This document shows, in pieces, positions 24,834-33,290 of a stretch of DNA of 40,934 nucleotides (position 1 is its first letter; each line of letters opens with the position of its first letter). Both the position numbers and the translations under genes were made by a program. Source of the DNA: a bacterium (GTDB lineage Bacteria > Verrucomicrobiota > Verrucomicrobiia > Limisphaerales > UBA8199); the NCBI GenBank assembly GCA_021784555.1, contig JAJYHY010000025.1, forward strand, positions 1 to 40,934. The letters are read 5' to 3'. The notes under the pieces were generated by a model. It worked only from the letters and a program-made list of their open reading frames with translations, had not been told where the DNA came from and ran no database searches.

Positions 24834-24932
24834 TCAAGGCTCCCCGCCAGCACCCGGTACGAACAGGCCCAGGCCGAGCCGAGCGTCGTAACCGAAGACG
24901 AGGGAAGCGGGTCGGCTCTGCCACATTCTCCG
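24834..24932 (-). pseudogene. Csb2 C-terminal tail relic 3
   Basis: The frame ends at TGA 24834 with PASLVFGYDARLGLGLFVPG then AGGEP. Compare FGHSCHFGLGLFVP and GSGRFSGLGLFVP at the ends of the two longer Csb2 sequences. About 22 codons are recognisable. It abuts the antitoxin gene (ATG 24814) by 19 bp, the same position relative to a small-gene cassette as the other tails. Confidence 0.6.
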
Positions 24933-25048
24933 ACTGGCCAAGTTCACGGGTAGGGTCTGGTTGGTTCATAAGCGCATCCTCGGTCGGCAGGGATTATGCT
25001 ATGAGAAAGGCGAGACCTCGTTCGGTTCATAACATTGAATAGCCGTTG

Positions 25049-25294
25049 TCAATCGCAGAACAACCGGCCGAACAACTCCTCGGCCCGGCGGCGGCCGGTT
25101 TCGGTCAGGACGACGGACTTGTTCTTGTTTTTGGGATCGGAAACCGGTCCCTTTTGGTGCAGGCGGTCGAGGGTGTCCCAATCGTGACCTTTCCACGCGC
25201 GCGTGACGCCGAACTCGCCCTTGCCTTCAGTGAACGCCGTCAGGTGCAACAAGGCCATCACCGTGTCGTCTATTTTGTCGAAGCCAGGCTTCAT
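25049..25294 (-). CDS. DUF6429-like small protein (copy 1)
   Basis: 81 residues from ATG 25294: MKPGFDKIDDTVMALLHLTA, RAWKGHDWDTLDRLHQKGPV, KSVVLTETGRRRAEELFGRLFCD. It is clearly paralogous to 20744-21046 over the full domain. The gene overlaps the upstream RRERRMDR-family gene by 68 bp, so the two are co-transcribed and probably translationally coupled. Unknown function. Confidence 0.72.
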   Translation of the reverse strand: MKPGFDKIDDTVMALLHLTAFTEGKGEFGVTRAWKGHDWDTLDRLHQKGPVSDPKNKNKSVVLTETGRRRAEELFGRLFCD

Positions 25295-25679
25295 AAAGCG
25301 AGCGGGGAGGCCGGACCGGGCGTACCGGGGCGGCAAGGGGAAGCTCGGTTTGCACGGCCGGTGAATCGGCCAAAAACCGTTGCAGCACCGCGGCAACCTC
25401 TGGCCAGTGCGGCGCGTGATGGTCGTGGGGGTAATCCCGGTTCAGGACGAGCCTGGCCGAGCTGGGCCACCACTCGGCGATAACGCCGGGCTGTTGGAAC
25501 AGCCAGTGATGTTCGTCGTTGAGCACCCGGAGCGAGCACCCGTGCCGCTCGGCCCAGGCGCGGACTTCGTCCTCCAGCCGCGCCGTCCGGTCCATCCGGC
25601 GCTCACGTCGCCGCCGTTTATATTCGTCAGGAGTGAGCGTCGGGTGCTGCCGCCGACGTCGGTGGGATCGGGATTTCAT
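25227..25679 (-). CDS. Uncharacterised basic protein, RRERRMDR family (copy 1)
   Basis: 150 residues. It has a very basic head (MKSRSHRRRRQHPTLTPDEY, then KRRRRERRMDRTARLEDEV) and a compact domain RAWAERHGCSLRVLNDEHHW, FQQPGVIAEWWPSSARLVLN, with a Pro-rich tail. The basic head would suit nucleic-acid binding. The core appears again in the fused copy at 22571-23088. I do not recognise a characterised family. It lies between a UPF0175-like gene and a DUF6429-like gene in a tight three-gene cassette. Confidence 0.6.
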   Translation of the reverse strand: MKSRSHRRRRQHPTLTPDEYKRRRRERRMDRTARLEDEVRAWAERHGCSLRVLNDEHHWLFQQPGVIAEWWPSSARLVLNRDYPHDHHAPHWPEVAAVLQRFLADSPAVQTELPLAAPVRPVRPPRSLYEAWLRQNRRHGDGLVAPDGVH

Positions 25680-25688
25680 TGGTGAGTG

Positions 25689-26009
25689 TTAATTTTGGCG
25701 GGGATTCGCGTTGTCGCCCGGGCTTTCCGGCTTTGGTTCGCCAAGGAGTGAAAGCATATTGTCCACCTCCTCGGCCGCCTGTTCGGCGACAGACTTCGCG
25801 GAGATGCCGTGCTTCGTAAGCCACTCCACGCGCGCCACACCCGTGACCTGGGCGCACGCTGAGGAGGACAGCGCACCGATGTCGTATAGCGCGCGGCAGA
25901 GCACCTCGCGCAGAAAACGGTCCACGTCTTCGCCGCAGCCGTGCTCCCGTGCCGCCTCGCGAATCTGGTGGCCAACGAAACCGTCGTCGTTGAGTTCGAG
26001 GTTGATCAT
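25689..26009 (-). CDS. UPF0175-like small protein (possible antitoxin)
   Basis: 106 residues. The middle, FLREVLCRALYDIGALSSSA then CAQVTGVARVEWLTKHGI, resembles the UPF0175 antitoxin core (ALYREGKLSLGKAAELAGVSRWEFL pattern): a helix, then a short helix-turn-helix. The acidic tail ends PESPGDNANPRQN. The stop codon lies 9 bp before the next gene's start. No PIN-domain partner (the usual UPF0175 toxin) is adjacent; the RRERRMDR protein takes that position. The first ten codons recur at 23088. Confidence 0.5.
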   Translation of the reverse strand: MINLELNDDGFVGHQIREAAREHGCGEDVDRFLREVLCRALYDIGALSSSACAQVTGVARVEWLTKHGISAKSVAEQAAEEVDNMLSLLGEPKPESPGDNANPRQN

Positions 26010-26027
26010 GATGTCGGCGGCTGAGCG

Positions 26028-26381
26028 TTATTTGCTTTTGGGCGAATCGGGTCGTGCCAGCAGAGCCTCCGCCTGCTGCAGCAACAGCGGCAGCTTCTCC
26101 TGTATGACGCGCCAAACGATCTCGTCGTCAACGGAATCATAGCCGTGAATGAGGCACCGCTCAAAGAGGTCCTCAAGACCCTCGGCCAGGGCAAGATAGT
26201 TGTCCAGCGTGGTGAATCCGTCCTGGAAACCGACCAGAAAATCCAGATCGCTGTTCTTGGGGTCGAAGCGGTCGAGGGTGGCCGAGCCGAACAGCCCCAG
26301 GTGCCGCACGTGGCAGCATTTGCAGAGCCGGCGGATTTCGGCCCTTAGGCTTTCGAGTTTTTCGCGAATGACGCTGTTCAT
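26028..26381 (-). pseudogene. mntA-hepT in-frame deletion fusion
   Basis: 118 residues from ATG 26381. Residues 1-70 are a minimal nucleotidyltransferase (MntA antitoxin): VRHLGLFGSATLDRF then DPKNSDLDFLVGF, the GSX(n)SDLD active site, and LALAEGLEDLF. The sequence then jumps directly to the end of HepT: ERCLIHGYDSVDDEIVWRVI then QEKLPLLLQQAEALL. Intact HepT has an RX4-6H RNase motif (usually RN..IHGY); here the spacing is RX3H. A deletion of roughly 350-400 bp across the mntA/hepT boundary explains this. MntA normally AMPylates HepT to neutralise it; this product is unlikely to do either completely. Confidence 0.75.
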
Positions 26382-26586
26382 GACGCAGTCGTTTGCATGG
26401 CCCAAGCTCGGTCCGAGACCCTGGTCTGAGGTGGCCCTGGATTTGCTCGGCAAAGTCCGCCTCGCGGCTCGTGGCGACCCCCCGTTTCATGCAACCTTCC
26501 GTCGGGGTCTGCCGATGAATTGTCGTTGTCCATAATCGTGCGCCTTTCACGGTTTTATCGGCATCGTCCACGCCGATTTGAGCGGT

Positions 26587-28233
26587 TTACTCCACCAAAG
26601 GCACAAACAGGCCGAGGCCCGAGAATCGCCCGCTTCCGATACAAAGAGGTCCGTTAATCCTCTTCAGATGAAAAGTGCCATCGGGCAATCGCTCGCGCCA
26701 GACTACGCGAACATGCAAGCGACGGAATCGTCGGCATTGATTGGGCGCGGAATACCGCGATGCAAGGTCCACTCCCGGAAGAAAGCCTGTGCCGCGCCAT
26801 TGCAAATCGGCATCGGCGACAAGCGTAGCTGAGAGACCGGAGTCGATAAGCGCCTTCCTCAAGAGACGCTCTATGCGTGTGTCGAGCTTTCGGATTATCT
26901 GCGCTTTCTCAGCAACTGAGAGAGGGGTTGCGGCATCGCGCAGACGGCGGCGCACTTTGCGTGGGTCGTCGTGGCCAGGGAGTACCACTGGGGACACGGT
27001 TGTCCAAGCGGCGGACTCGGCGAAGTATCCGGCAATCGCATTATCCTCGTCTGACTGACGGCGGAGAAAGGCGACTGGCTGCTTGCCATCCTCGTCGGTG
27101 AGTTCCTGGCCTTCGAGCGCGCGAACAATGCGCAGGAATTCAGAGGCATCGCAATGGCCACTGACAGTGACCAGCACGCGACGAATCGCGCCGACTGTGC
27201 TTCCGCGATCTTCACCGCGCCATTCAATCGAAGGTAGCGGGATGAAGATGAGCCGGGGGCTGCTCGCGGTTGGTGTTGTCTTAGTCGGATCGCTCTTGTC
27301 GTGCCCGAGCACGAAAGCGTCAACTTTGGATTTGTCCCAGCCAAGCGCACCGGCGAACTCCGGGCGGCTGGCGGCGTGGCGAAGCATGCCGGCGAGGTGG
27401 AGGCGGCGCCATTGCGGATCAAATGCTACAAAGCCCGAATCGTCGGGGCGACGCAGGGCAAAGACGGCATAGGGCGGCTGGCTGACTTCGGTTGCTCGGC
27501 GGTAGGTGACGACGCGGAAGGTCGAGAGTGGCGATACAGGGACGAAGATTTCGCGCCCATCGTCGAGGTGCTTGATCCGGCCCAGAAACGCGGCATGGTG
27601 TTCATCCAGCGCGGCGAGCGTGCCGACGATGGGAACACGCAATGATGCGCCTCCGGCCGTTTCGACGGGTAGCCAATGTTCGCCAGAAAATGACGTGGAG
27701 ATTTCGCGCTTTTCGACTGCGGCGTCGGCGACGACAAGGTCAACACCCCATCCGAGGCACGTAATGGCGCGGGCAAGCGCGATGAGCGTCTCGCGGTGTT
27801 TGGCGAAATCGGTATCGTCGAGCGTCCAAAGGTAGTGGACAGCGGCGGCGCCTGCCAAACGTCGTGGGCGAACGCGCTTTTCCGTGCGGTAGCCGGAGAT
27901 GTCGATGGGGTGATTCTTGCTGTCGAAAAACTTGCCCGCCGACCATTGTTTCGCAACGAGATCGCCAACATTATCAGGGACGTAGAGTTGGTATCCATTT
28001 GTCGTGGCGGCGCTGTCGGCAATTATTTGTGGCGGCGGCTTAACCGCTTCCAACCAGCGGAGAGCGTCAGCGTTTTGCGAGTTAATCCCGTTGCCGTCTA
28101 ATCGAGCTGCGGCGTTGGTGAGCGCCTGAAAGAGGCGCAGGGGCGAAGGCGGCCATTCGGATTTGCCGTTGTCGCCGCGTCCATGAAATTCTCCGTCGAG
28201 AAAGCGGACGCTGATGCGGAGATGTTCGGACAT
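26587..28233 (-). CDS. csb2: Type I-U/I-G CRISPR Csb2 (Cas5-Cas6-like fusion)
   Basis: 548 residues. The N-terminal RAMP half begins SEHLRISVRFLDGEFHGRGD, then SEWPPSPLRLFQALTNAAAR, the WPPSPxRLFQALxxA signature of Csb2 (GSU0054 type). The second half has TTVSPVVLPGHDDPRKVRRR and ends GSGRFSGLGLFVPLVE, the glycine-rich terminal strand of the family. Csb2 binds the crRNA 5' handle and processes pre-crRNA within Cascade. It starts 8 bp after csb1 and is the last gene of the operon; the usual next genes (cas4-cas1, cas2) are absent. Confidence 0.88.
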   Translation of the reverse strand: MSEHLRISVRFLDGEFHGRGDNGKSEWPPSPLRLFQALTNAAARLDGNGINSQNADALRWLEAVKPPPQIIADSAATTNGYQLYVPDNVGDLVAKQWSAGKFFDSKNHPIDISGYRTEKRVRPRRLAGAAAVHYLWTLDDTDFAKHRETLIALARAITCLGWGVDLVVADAAVEKREISTSFSGEHWLPVETAGGASLRVPIVGTLAALDEHHAAFLGRIKHLDDGREIFVPVSPLSTFRVVTYRRATEVSQPPYAVFALRRPDDSGFVAFDPQWRRLHLAGMLRHAASRPEFAGALGWDKSKVDAFVLGHDKSDPTKTTPTASSPRLIFIPLPSIEWRGEDRGSTVGAIRRVLVTVSGHCDASEFLRIVRALEGQELTDEDGKQPVAFLRRQSDEDNAIAGYFAESAAWTTVSPVVLPGHDDPRKVRRRLRDAATPLSVAEKAQIIRKLDTRIERLLRKALIDSGLSATLVADADLQWRGTGFLPGVDLASRYSAPNQCRRFRRLHVRVVWRERLPDGTFHLKRINGPLCIGSGRFSGLGLFVPLVE

Positions 28234-28241
28234 GGCGTTCG

Positions 28242-29462
28242 TTAGGCGGAAGGTGTTGTTCGAGAGGCGGTTTGTTGATCGGTGGCCTCGGTGGAGGTTT
28301 GGGATTCATCAGGGGCCGCTGTTCCCTTTCCTCTCTTGGCTTTCTTCGCCGCTTTTTCAGCAGCTTTGCCCGCGAGGTCGGCTTTGGCGGCCGCAGGAAC
28401 AAAATCAACGAACCTCCCTTTCCACACACCCAGCGCGTTTTTGTCTTCGTCATTTTCCATTTTGTCCTTCCAGAATGCCGCCGCCGCCACTTTCGCATAT
28501 TCCAACGCGATTTCGTGCGTGACCTTGGCATCAGTTCGTGTGCCGTCCGCCGCGATTTCTTTGAATGAATGCTCTCCATCTTCCTTCTTCACCAGAATCG
28601 TGCCTTGGCGCAGGTAGCCGCCGGGAAGTTTGGTGAACGCGACCAGTGCGAGACCGAGGATATACCGGCGGAGTTTCAGCGTTTCCTCGTCGCTCGTGGA
28701 GGAAATCAAGCGCAGTGCCGCCAAGGCGAGCGTCGCGTCGCGACGAATTCCCCTTTCACCGGCGATAACGCCGCCGTGGGTGGCCGTCGCTGGAACGTGG
28801 GTGAATCCGGAAGTGGAGCGTTCTTTCCGGTCCTTCTCGTCCTTGATTGGACCGAGAACGCTTTCCTTGTCATATACTGTGACGGGATCGGAACTGCCTC
28901 CCGCCCAATACTGTGCGGATCTCGTGAGGCTTTTCACGTCGTAAGCGCGGATAATGGAGGCAATGAGGCGAGGTGCCTTAGCCTGGGTGCCGCGGGAGTC
29001 CCAAACGCCGAAGACGAGCGATGTGGGCGCGATTTTCGCGAGAGGCAGCGCGTCGCCTTTGAGAAGGGCTTTGAACGCCGCCTCTAATTCGCTTTGCAGC
29101 GATGAGCAGCGCACAATGGCGTCCCCGGCGCGATGTCCGGCATCGAGCAGGTTGATTTCCTTCTCGCCCGCCTTTATGACGATTTGTGGCACGAGCGCAG
29201 CGTAGTCGCCGGTTTTGAAAAGCGGCTCGATGCGGTTGGACTGCGAGCCGACACTGTCAACGAGCGCGATGTTCGTGCCGTCGGCGAACGCATCGATGTT
29301 GTAGCCGCCCTTGAAGGTTTTGTCTTCGGAGGGGGCATAAGTCGCGGGGAAGAAGACGCCGTCGGCGCCTTCTACAGGAATGAGTTGCTCGCGGATGACG
29401 AGGGCGGCGGGGCCAGCGGAAGCAAGGTAATTGTCGAATTTTGAGAGGACATTTTCGCTCAT
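28242..29462 (-). CDS. csb1: Type I-U/I-G CRISPR Csb1 (Cas7 backbone subunit)
   Basis: 406 residues. The recognised GSU0053-type pattern is: IREQLIPVEGADGVFFPATY, ALVDSVGSQSNRIEPLF, ALVPQIVIKAGEKEINLLDA, GHRAGDAIVRCS, KIAPTSLVFGVWDSRGTQAK, PRLIASIIRAYDV, LTRSAQYW, then ERGIRRDATLALAALRLI. Csb1 forms the helical backbone along the crRNA. The last 60 residues are Lys/Ala-rich (EKAAKKAKRGKGTAAPD), an extended tail. It begins 32 bp after the Cas3-Cas8-like gene. Confidence 0.9.
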   Translation of the reverse strand: MSENVLSKFDNYLASAGPAALVIREQLIPVEGADGVFFPATYAPSEDKTFKGGYNIDAFADGTNIALVDSVGSQSNRIEPLFKTGDYAALVPQIVIKAGEKEINLLDAGHRAGDAIVRCSSLQSELEAAFKALLKGDALPLAKIAPTSLVFGVWDSRGTQAKAPRLIASIIRAYDVKSLTRSAQYWAGGSSDPVTVYDKESVLGPIKDEKDRKERSTSGFTHVPATATHGGVIAGERGIRRDATLALAALRLISSTSDEETLKLRRYILGLALVAFTKLPGGYLRQGTILVKKEDGEHSFKEIAADGTRTDAKVTHEIALEYAKVAAAAFWKDKMENDEDKNALGVWKGRFVDFVPAAAKADLAGKAAEKAAKKAKRGKGTAAPDESQTSTEATDQQTASRTTPSA

Positions 29463-29494
29463 AGTCGAGTTTTGTTAATTGTTGGCAGTGAAAA

Positions 29495-32400
29495 TTAACG
29501 GGGTGAAATGGTTCGCGCCGTGAGGAACGCCTTATGTTTTCTCTGCCCTGTGCGGAACCAGCTCTCGAAGCGGAGAATGGAGCGGGAATTGTCAGGCAGG
29601 AGGCCATAGACGGCGGCGGGCAGCGGCGAGATGGCCAGGGGACGCGTCCAAATACTGTAATCAAAATTGCGCGGCGTATCTCGCACGGGCACGGGAGTAG
29701 CGCGTTGCAGTCCGACGAGTGTGAGCAACTCGACGGCGGGAGAAGCGAGTGTCTCCAGCTTTAGGTCGTTTGCAGAAAAACCGACATCGCGGGAATGCGC
29801 GTTGGGGCCGCGGTTGGCGTCAAAATAGAACGGTTCGACCTTTTCGCCGTTTGCGATGTCGCCGAGGCTCTCTTCGCACCTTATTTTGGCCTTCGACACA
29901 GACTTCTCATATCTTGCGGCAATCTTTGCTTTCTCGGCCTCAAGTTCCTTTTCGGTCTTAGTTGCAGACGCCTTTTCCAGATCTTTGGCTCTTTTCTTCA
30001 TCGCCTTATGCACCGATTTTTTGAGGGTGTCTTGTGGCGGCTCAAAAGCTATGCGTGCGTCAAAGAGGATGTTTCTGCTGTCGGCCGGGGACTTCGAGAG
30101 GGTGTGTTTTATTGTGTAGTTCATGGAACGTGCTATGCGCGTCACCTTCATTGACCCGGCCCAGACTTTTAGCGCGGAGGTTTTGGCTGATGCAGTAGTC
30201 CACCAGTCAAGCCGCAGCCCGAAATCGGCCCCGACTATGAGCGGCGGCGCGGAGGCGTCACCTTCCTCATTGTCGCCTTTCTCTTCCGGCGCTTCCTGGA
30301 TTTCGCTGTCTTCGTCTTCGTCCTGATCGTCAGCTACGATCTCAGCAGACGTGATTTTTCCGAGGATGTCGCCGAGTGGTGGCGTATTGGCCAAATGGAA
30401 ACGCCATTGGCGGGTGGCGGGATCTTGCTCGAACCAAGCGAGAGCAGGCTCTGCGGTGTTGCCCTTGGCAGCAAGGCGGTCGGCGAGTTCAAAAAGGCCG
30501 CAGCAGGCGAAGTAATGGCCGGGATTGGCGGGATTGACCGCAAGGGTGGCGGTGGGAGCTATCTTGTTTCCGGCGTTTCTTACCGGAGCTCTGAATCCTG
30601 TATCCCGCCCCGGGTGGCCACTCGAGAAATTAGCGGCGTCACCGGTAACGACAATCCCGGCGCTGGCCGCGTAGTCGGCAGCGCGCAGTATGGATTCCAG
30701 CCAAGCGAGACCCCAGCGCCCGAAACGCCTTTGGAGCCGGCCAAAACGGCGTGGAACTTCTGTTGCGAGCGACGCCAATTCTTCGAGCGAACCGGAGGCA
30801 TAGTCAAGAATCTCGTCCGCAGGGAAATGCGGGCGTGCGCGTCCGTGGTGGGCGGCAACGATGTGCAAGACGATGTCGCGCTCGGTGTCATCGAGCGCCG
30901 CAAATTCGGCGTCGCAGGCGGCGTCGTTGAGCGAGCCGAACTCGTGTCGATAGTGCTCGGCGACGTTCCGCATGCGCATGCCGGGTGTGGATTTGGCAAG
31001 GATGGTTTCCGGCTTGGTGGAGTCGTAATCGAGATTACCGAGGTTGCGCTGCCATTGTACCCGGTTCTTCCCAAGGTCATGCAAACGCGCGGCAATTGTG
31101 ATGCAGCGGCGCAGATCAGGTTTGCCGACGGCGAGCGCGGATTTATCAGGGAAACATCTCGCGGCGATTGCGGCAGCGTTGGCGGCGACGAGGCCGGTGT
31201 GATCGGCGAGCGTTTCGGCGGAGGCGCGGTCGGCGCGAGCGCCGATGGCGTTTTCAGCTATGGGTTTGCACCAAAGCAGGAAACGAGGCTCTTCGGCGGC
31301 CTCGTCGGAGATTTCGATGGCCCGAACGATTTTGGCGGCACCGTCGGGCAGATCATCACGTCTGACCTCCTCATGGCGGATTATGGCGGAAACGTCTTCG
31401 GCCGCTGTGTCGTCATTTGCACTGAGGAGCCCTTTCGCATCGAGGCCGCCGATGCTGGCGGGAAGGATGAGCGTGGCGTCGGCCAAGCGGGTAAGGGCCG
31501 CGGCGGCGTCAAAATCGGAGAGCTTAAAGGACGAAACGGAGCCGTTGTCAGCAATGAGCCATGCGTTGGGAAAACCTTGTGCGCCCAGCAGGCGCTTCTT
31601 AAGCAGCGCGTCCAGCGTCTTGACGATGCGAGCGGTTGTGTCGCGCAGGAGTTCGGCTGGCTTGAGAGGAAAGTCGTCGAGGAAGGCGTCTGGATTTTCG
31701 ACGTACTGAAAATCGCGCTCGTCGCGCCACGCGAGGTGAGTCTCTGGCGGCTGCCACTCGGCTTCTCCGTGGAGGTAAGGTGCGACTGGCGGGCGCGCGG
31801 CGATGGGTTCGCGGATCGAGGTGAGCGACCACGCATCGAACTGGATTTCCGTGGCAACGCGCCTGTGCGGCTCCGGGGAAAATGCAGCAGCGCGTTCGGA
31901 GGCGGGTAGCTCTTCGAGTGCTGCGGGGCTGGCGGAACCGCCCACTTGTTTTAGAAGCGCGAGGGTGCGTTCGCGGCGGACTTCGAGCGGGTTGGAGGGA
32001 TCAAACCTCGTTTCGTGGACAACGGTGATCTCACTGTCGTCACCGTCCCCGAAGCGGTTCACGCGTCCGAAGCGTTGAGCCATGCTTTCATAGGTCGAAA
32101 GGTCGCAAACGAGGTCGTCGGCAGAGATATTGACGCCAACTTCGCCGGCACTCGTTGCCACGAGAAAAACGGTGCCGGGGGTGGGAGTGACGTCGACGGC
32201 GCGGTCCTTTTCGGGAAGGAAACGTTGGAAGACGGCATTTTGGGAGACGAGTTCGTCGCGCTCCTTGCCACGCATGGTGCCGGTGAGCGTGGCGACTTTT
32301 CCGTTGCGCTCGCCTTTATCCAATTCAGCGGCAACCTTTACGGCGGTTTCAACGGAGCGAGTGAAAACGAGCACCGCCCGTTCACCGGATTTCTGTCTCG

Positions 32401-33217
32401 CGAGATCGACAAGTTTCTCGTCCAATTTTTCTCCTTCGCCGAGCGCCTTGCGCGAGAGCCGTTTGACGGCGTTGACGCGTTTTTGGACGATCTCGTTTTC
32501 ACGGTCGGCTTCGGTCAGCGTGAACGGCGGGGCGCTGTCTCCGTTGGCGGCGCGGCTGGTCGCGGTGAGTTCAATGATGCGCAATTTGCGCGGATCGGCG
32601 GCGGCGTTTTGTGCGTTGGTGATGCTTTCGAGCAGTTTTTGGAAGGAGGGTTCGAGGTGGGCTTCGTCATGGACGATCAGCGCGTCTTGACCGAGGAAAC
32701 CGGCGTGGAGCGGTCGCGTTTTGAAACCGCGCGTGTAGCGGCTGAACAGCAGTCCGCTGCCAATCATGTCAACGGTGCCGACTATGACGGCCGGCCGGGT
32801 TGGGTCTGCGCACCACTCACCGTTGTCGGCGAATTGTCCGCGCAGTGTGCTGATAGCCAGCGGCGGCGCCTCGGGCGTCGGCAGTGGCAGAGCGCACAGG
32901 GACGCGAGCGCACCGCGAACTTCAGCGAGCGCCGCTTTGTTGAGCGCAGCACGCAGTCGTTCAGCCTCTGCGGTAGTTTGGTCCACCACCGTGCGACGAT
33001 TGACGACGTAAACGAGCCGACGGGGAGTTTTCCCGGGCACGATGGCAAGCGCGGAGAGCCAGATGGCGACGATGGAAGTCTTGCCCAAACCTGTGGGCAG
33101 ATTGACTGATTCCGGAATCTCACCCTCGATGAAACGGGCGAATAATGCCTCTTGCCAAGGAAAGGGCAAAGAGCCGGTCAATTCCCTAAAGAGCTCAAGA
33201 AAGTTTTTTGACTTCAT
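29495..33217 (-). CDS. cas3: Type I-U/I-G Cas3 helicase-HD fused to a Csb3/Cas8u2-like subunit
   Basis: 1,240 residues. The helicase has PTGLGKTSIVAIWLSALA (motif I, about 42-50), VHDEAHLEPSFQ (motif II), VFLVATSAGEVGVNISADD and MAQRFGRVNRFGDGDD (motif VI). The HD nuclease lies C-terminal to the helicase, as in this subtype: LHDLGKNRVQW near 712 and IVAAHHGRARPHFP. From about residue 885, after a linker, a further domain begins TATLAVNPANPGHYFACCGL then FELADRLAAKG. This is the characteristic start of Csb3/Cas8u2, normally the next separate gene. The tail has a Lys/Glu-rich coiled coil (about 1080-1140). The frame is continuous, so target binding and DNA cutting appear joined in one polypeptide. 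AAAGG lies 4 bases before the ATG. Confidence 0.87.
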   Translation of the reverse strand: MKSKNFLELFRELTGSLPFPWQEALFARFIEGEIPESVNLPTGLGKTSIVAIWLSALAIVPGKTPRRLVYVVNRRTVVDQTTAEAERLRAALNKAALAEVRGALASLCALPLPTPEAPPLAISTLRGQFADNGEWCADPTRPAVIVGTVDMIGSGLLFSRYTRGFKTRPLHAGFLGQDALIVHDEAHLEPSFQKLLESITNAQNAAADPRKLRIIELTATSRAANGDSAPPFTLTEADRENEIVQKRVNAVKRLSRKALGEGEKLDEKLVDLARQKSGERAVLVFTRSVETAVKVAAELDKGERNGKVATLTGTMRGKERDELVSQNAVFQRFLPEKDRAVDVTPTPGTVFLVATSAGEVGVNISADDLVCDLSTYESMAQRFGRVNRFGDGDDSEITVVHETRFDPSNPLEVRRERTLALLKQVGGSASPAALEELPASERAAAFSPEPHRRVATEIQFDAWSLTSIREPIAARPPVAPYLHGEAEWQPPETHLAWRDERDFQYVENPDAFLDDFPLKPAELLRDTTARIVKTLDALLKKRLLGAQGFPNAWLIADNGSVSSFKLSDFDAAAALTRLADATLILPASIGGLDAKGLLSANDDTAAEDVSAIIRHEEVRRDDLPDGAAKIVRAIEISDEAAEEPRFLLWCKPIAENAIGARADRASAETLADHTGLVAANAAAIAARCFPDKSALAVGKPDLRRCITIAARLHDLGKNRVQWQRNLGNLDYDSTKPETILAKSTPGMRMRNVAEHYRHEFGSLNDAACDAEFAALDDTERDIVLHIVAAHHGRARPHFPADEILDYASGSLEELASLATEVPRRFGRLQRRFGRWGLAWLESILRAADYAASAGIVVTGDAANFSSGHPGRDTGFRAPVRNAGNKIAPTATLAVNPANPGHYFACCGLFELADRLAAKGNTAEPALAWFEQDPATRQWRFHLANTPPLGDILGKITSAEIVADDQDEDEDSEIQEAPEEKGDNEEGDASAPPLIVGADFGLRLDWWTTASAKTSALKVWAGSMKVTRIARSMNYTIKHTLSKSPADSRNILFDARIAFEPPQDTLKKSVHKAMKKRAKDLEKASATKTEKELEAEKAKIAARYEKSVSKAKIRCEESLGDIANGEKVEPFYFDANRGPNAHSRDVGFSANDLKLETLASPAVELLTLVGLQRATPVPVRDTPRNFDYSIWTRPLAISPLPAAVYGLLPDNSRSILRFESWFRTGQRKHKAFLTARTISPR

Positions 33218-33290
33218 TTACCTTTAACAAAGACACCAAGTTGACAGCTCTGAGACCCTAGACTACTCTGTTCCAGATGCAAGAGAATTC

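Noticed and set aside
20300-26580. Search for a CRISPR array next to the cas genes
   Set aside because: No regularly spaced 25-40-bp direct repeats were found; the repeats here are palindromes, gene duplicates or Csb2 tails.
30395-31909. Long plus-strand open frame (504 codons) antisense to the Cas3-Cas8-like gene
   Set aside because: Glycine/arginine/valine-rich with no domain signature; it mirrors the codon pattern of the clearly homologous minus-strand gene, a common effect at high GC.
32015-33109. Plus-strand open frame of 364 codons over the helicase motifs
   Set aside because: It lies exactly antisense to conserved helicase motifs of the minus-strand Cas3, and its own translation matches no family.
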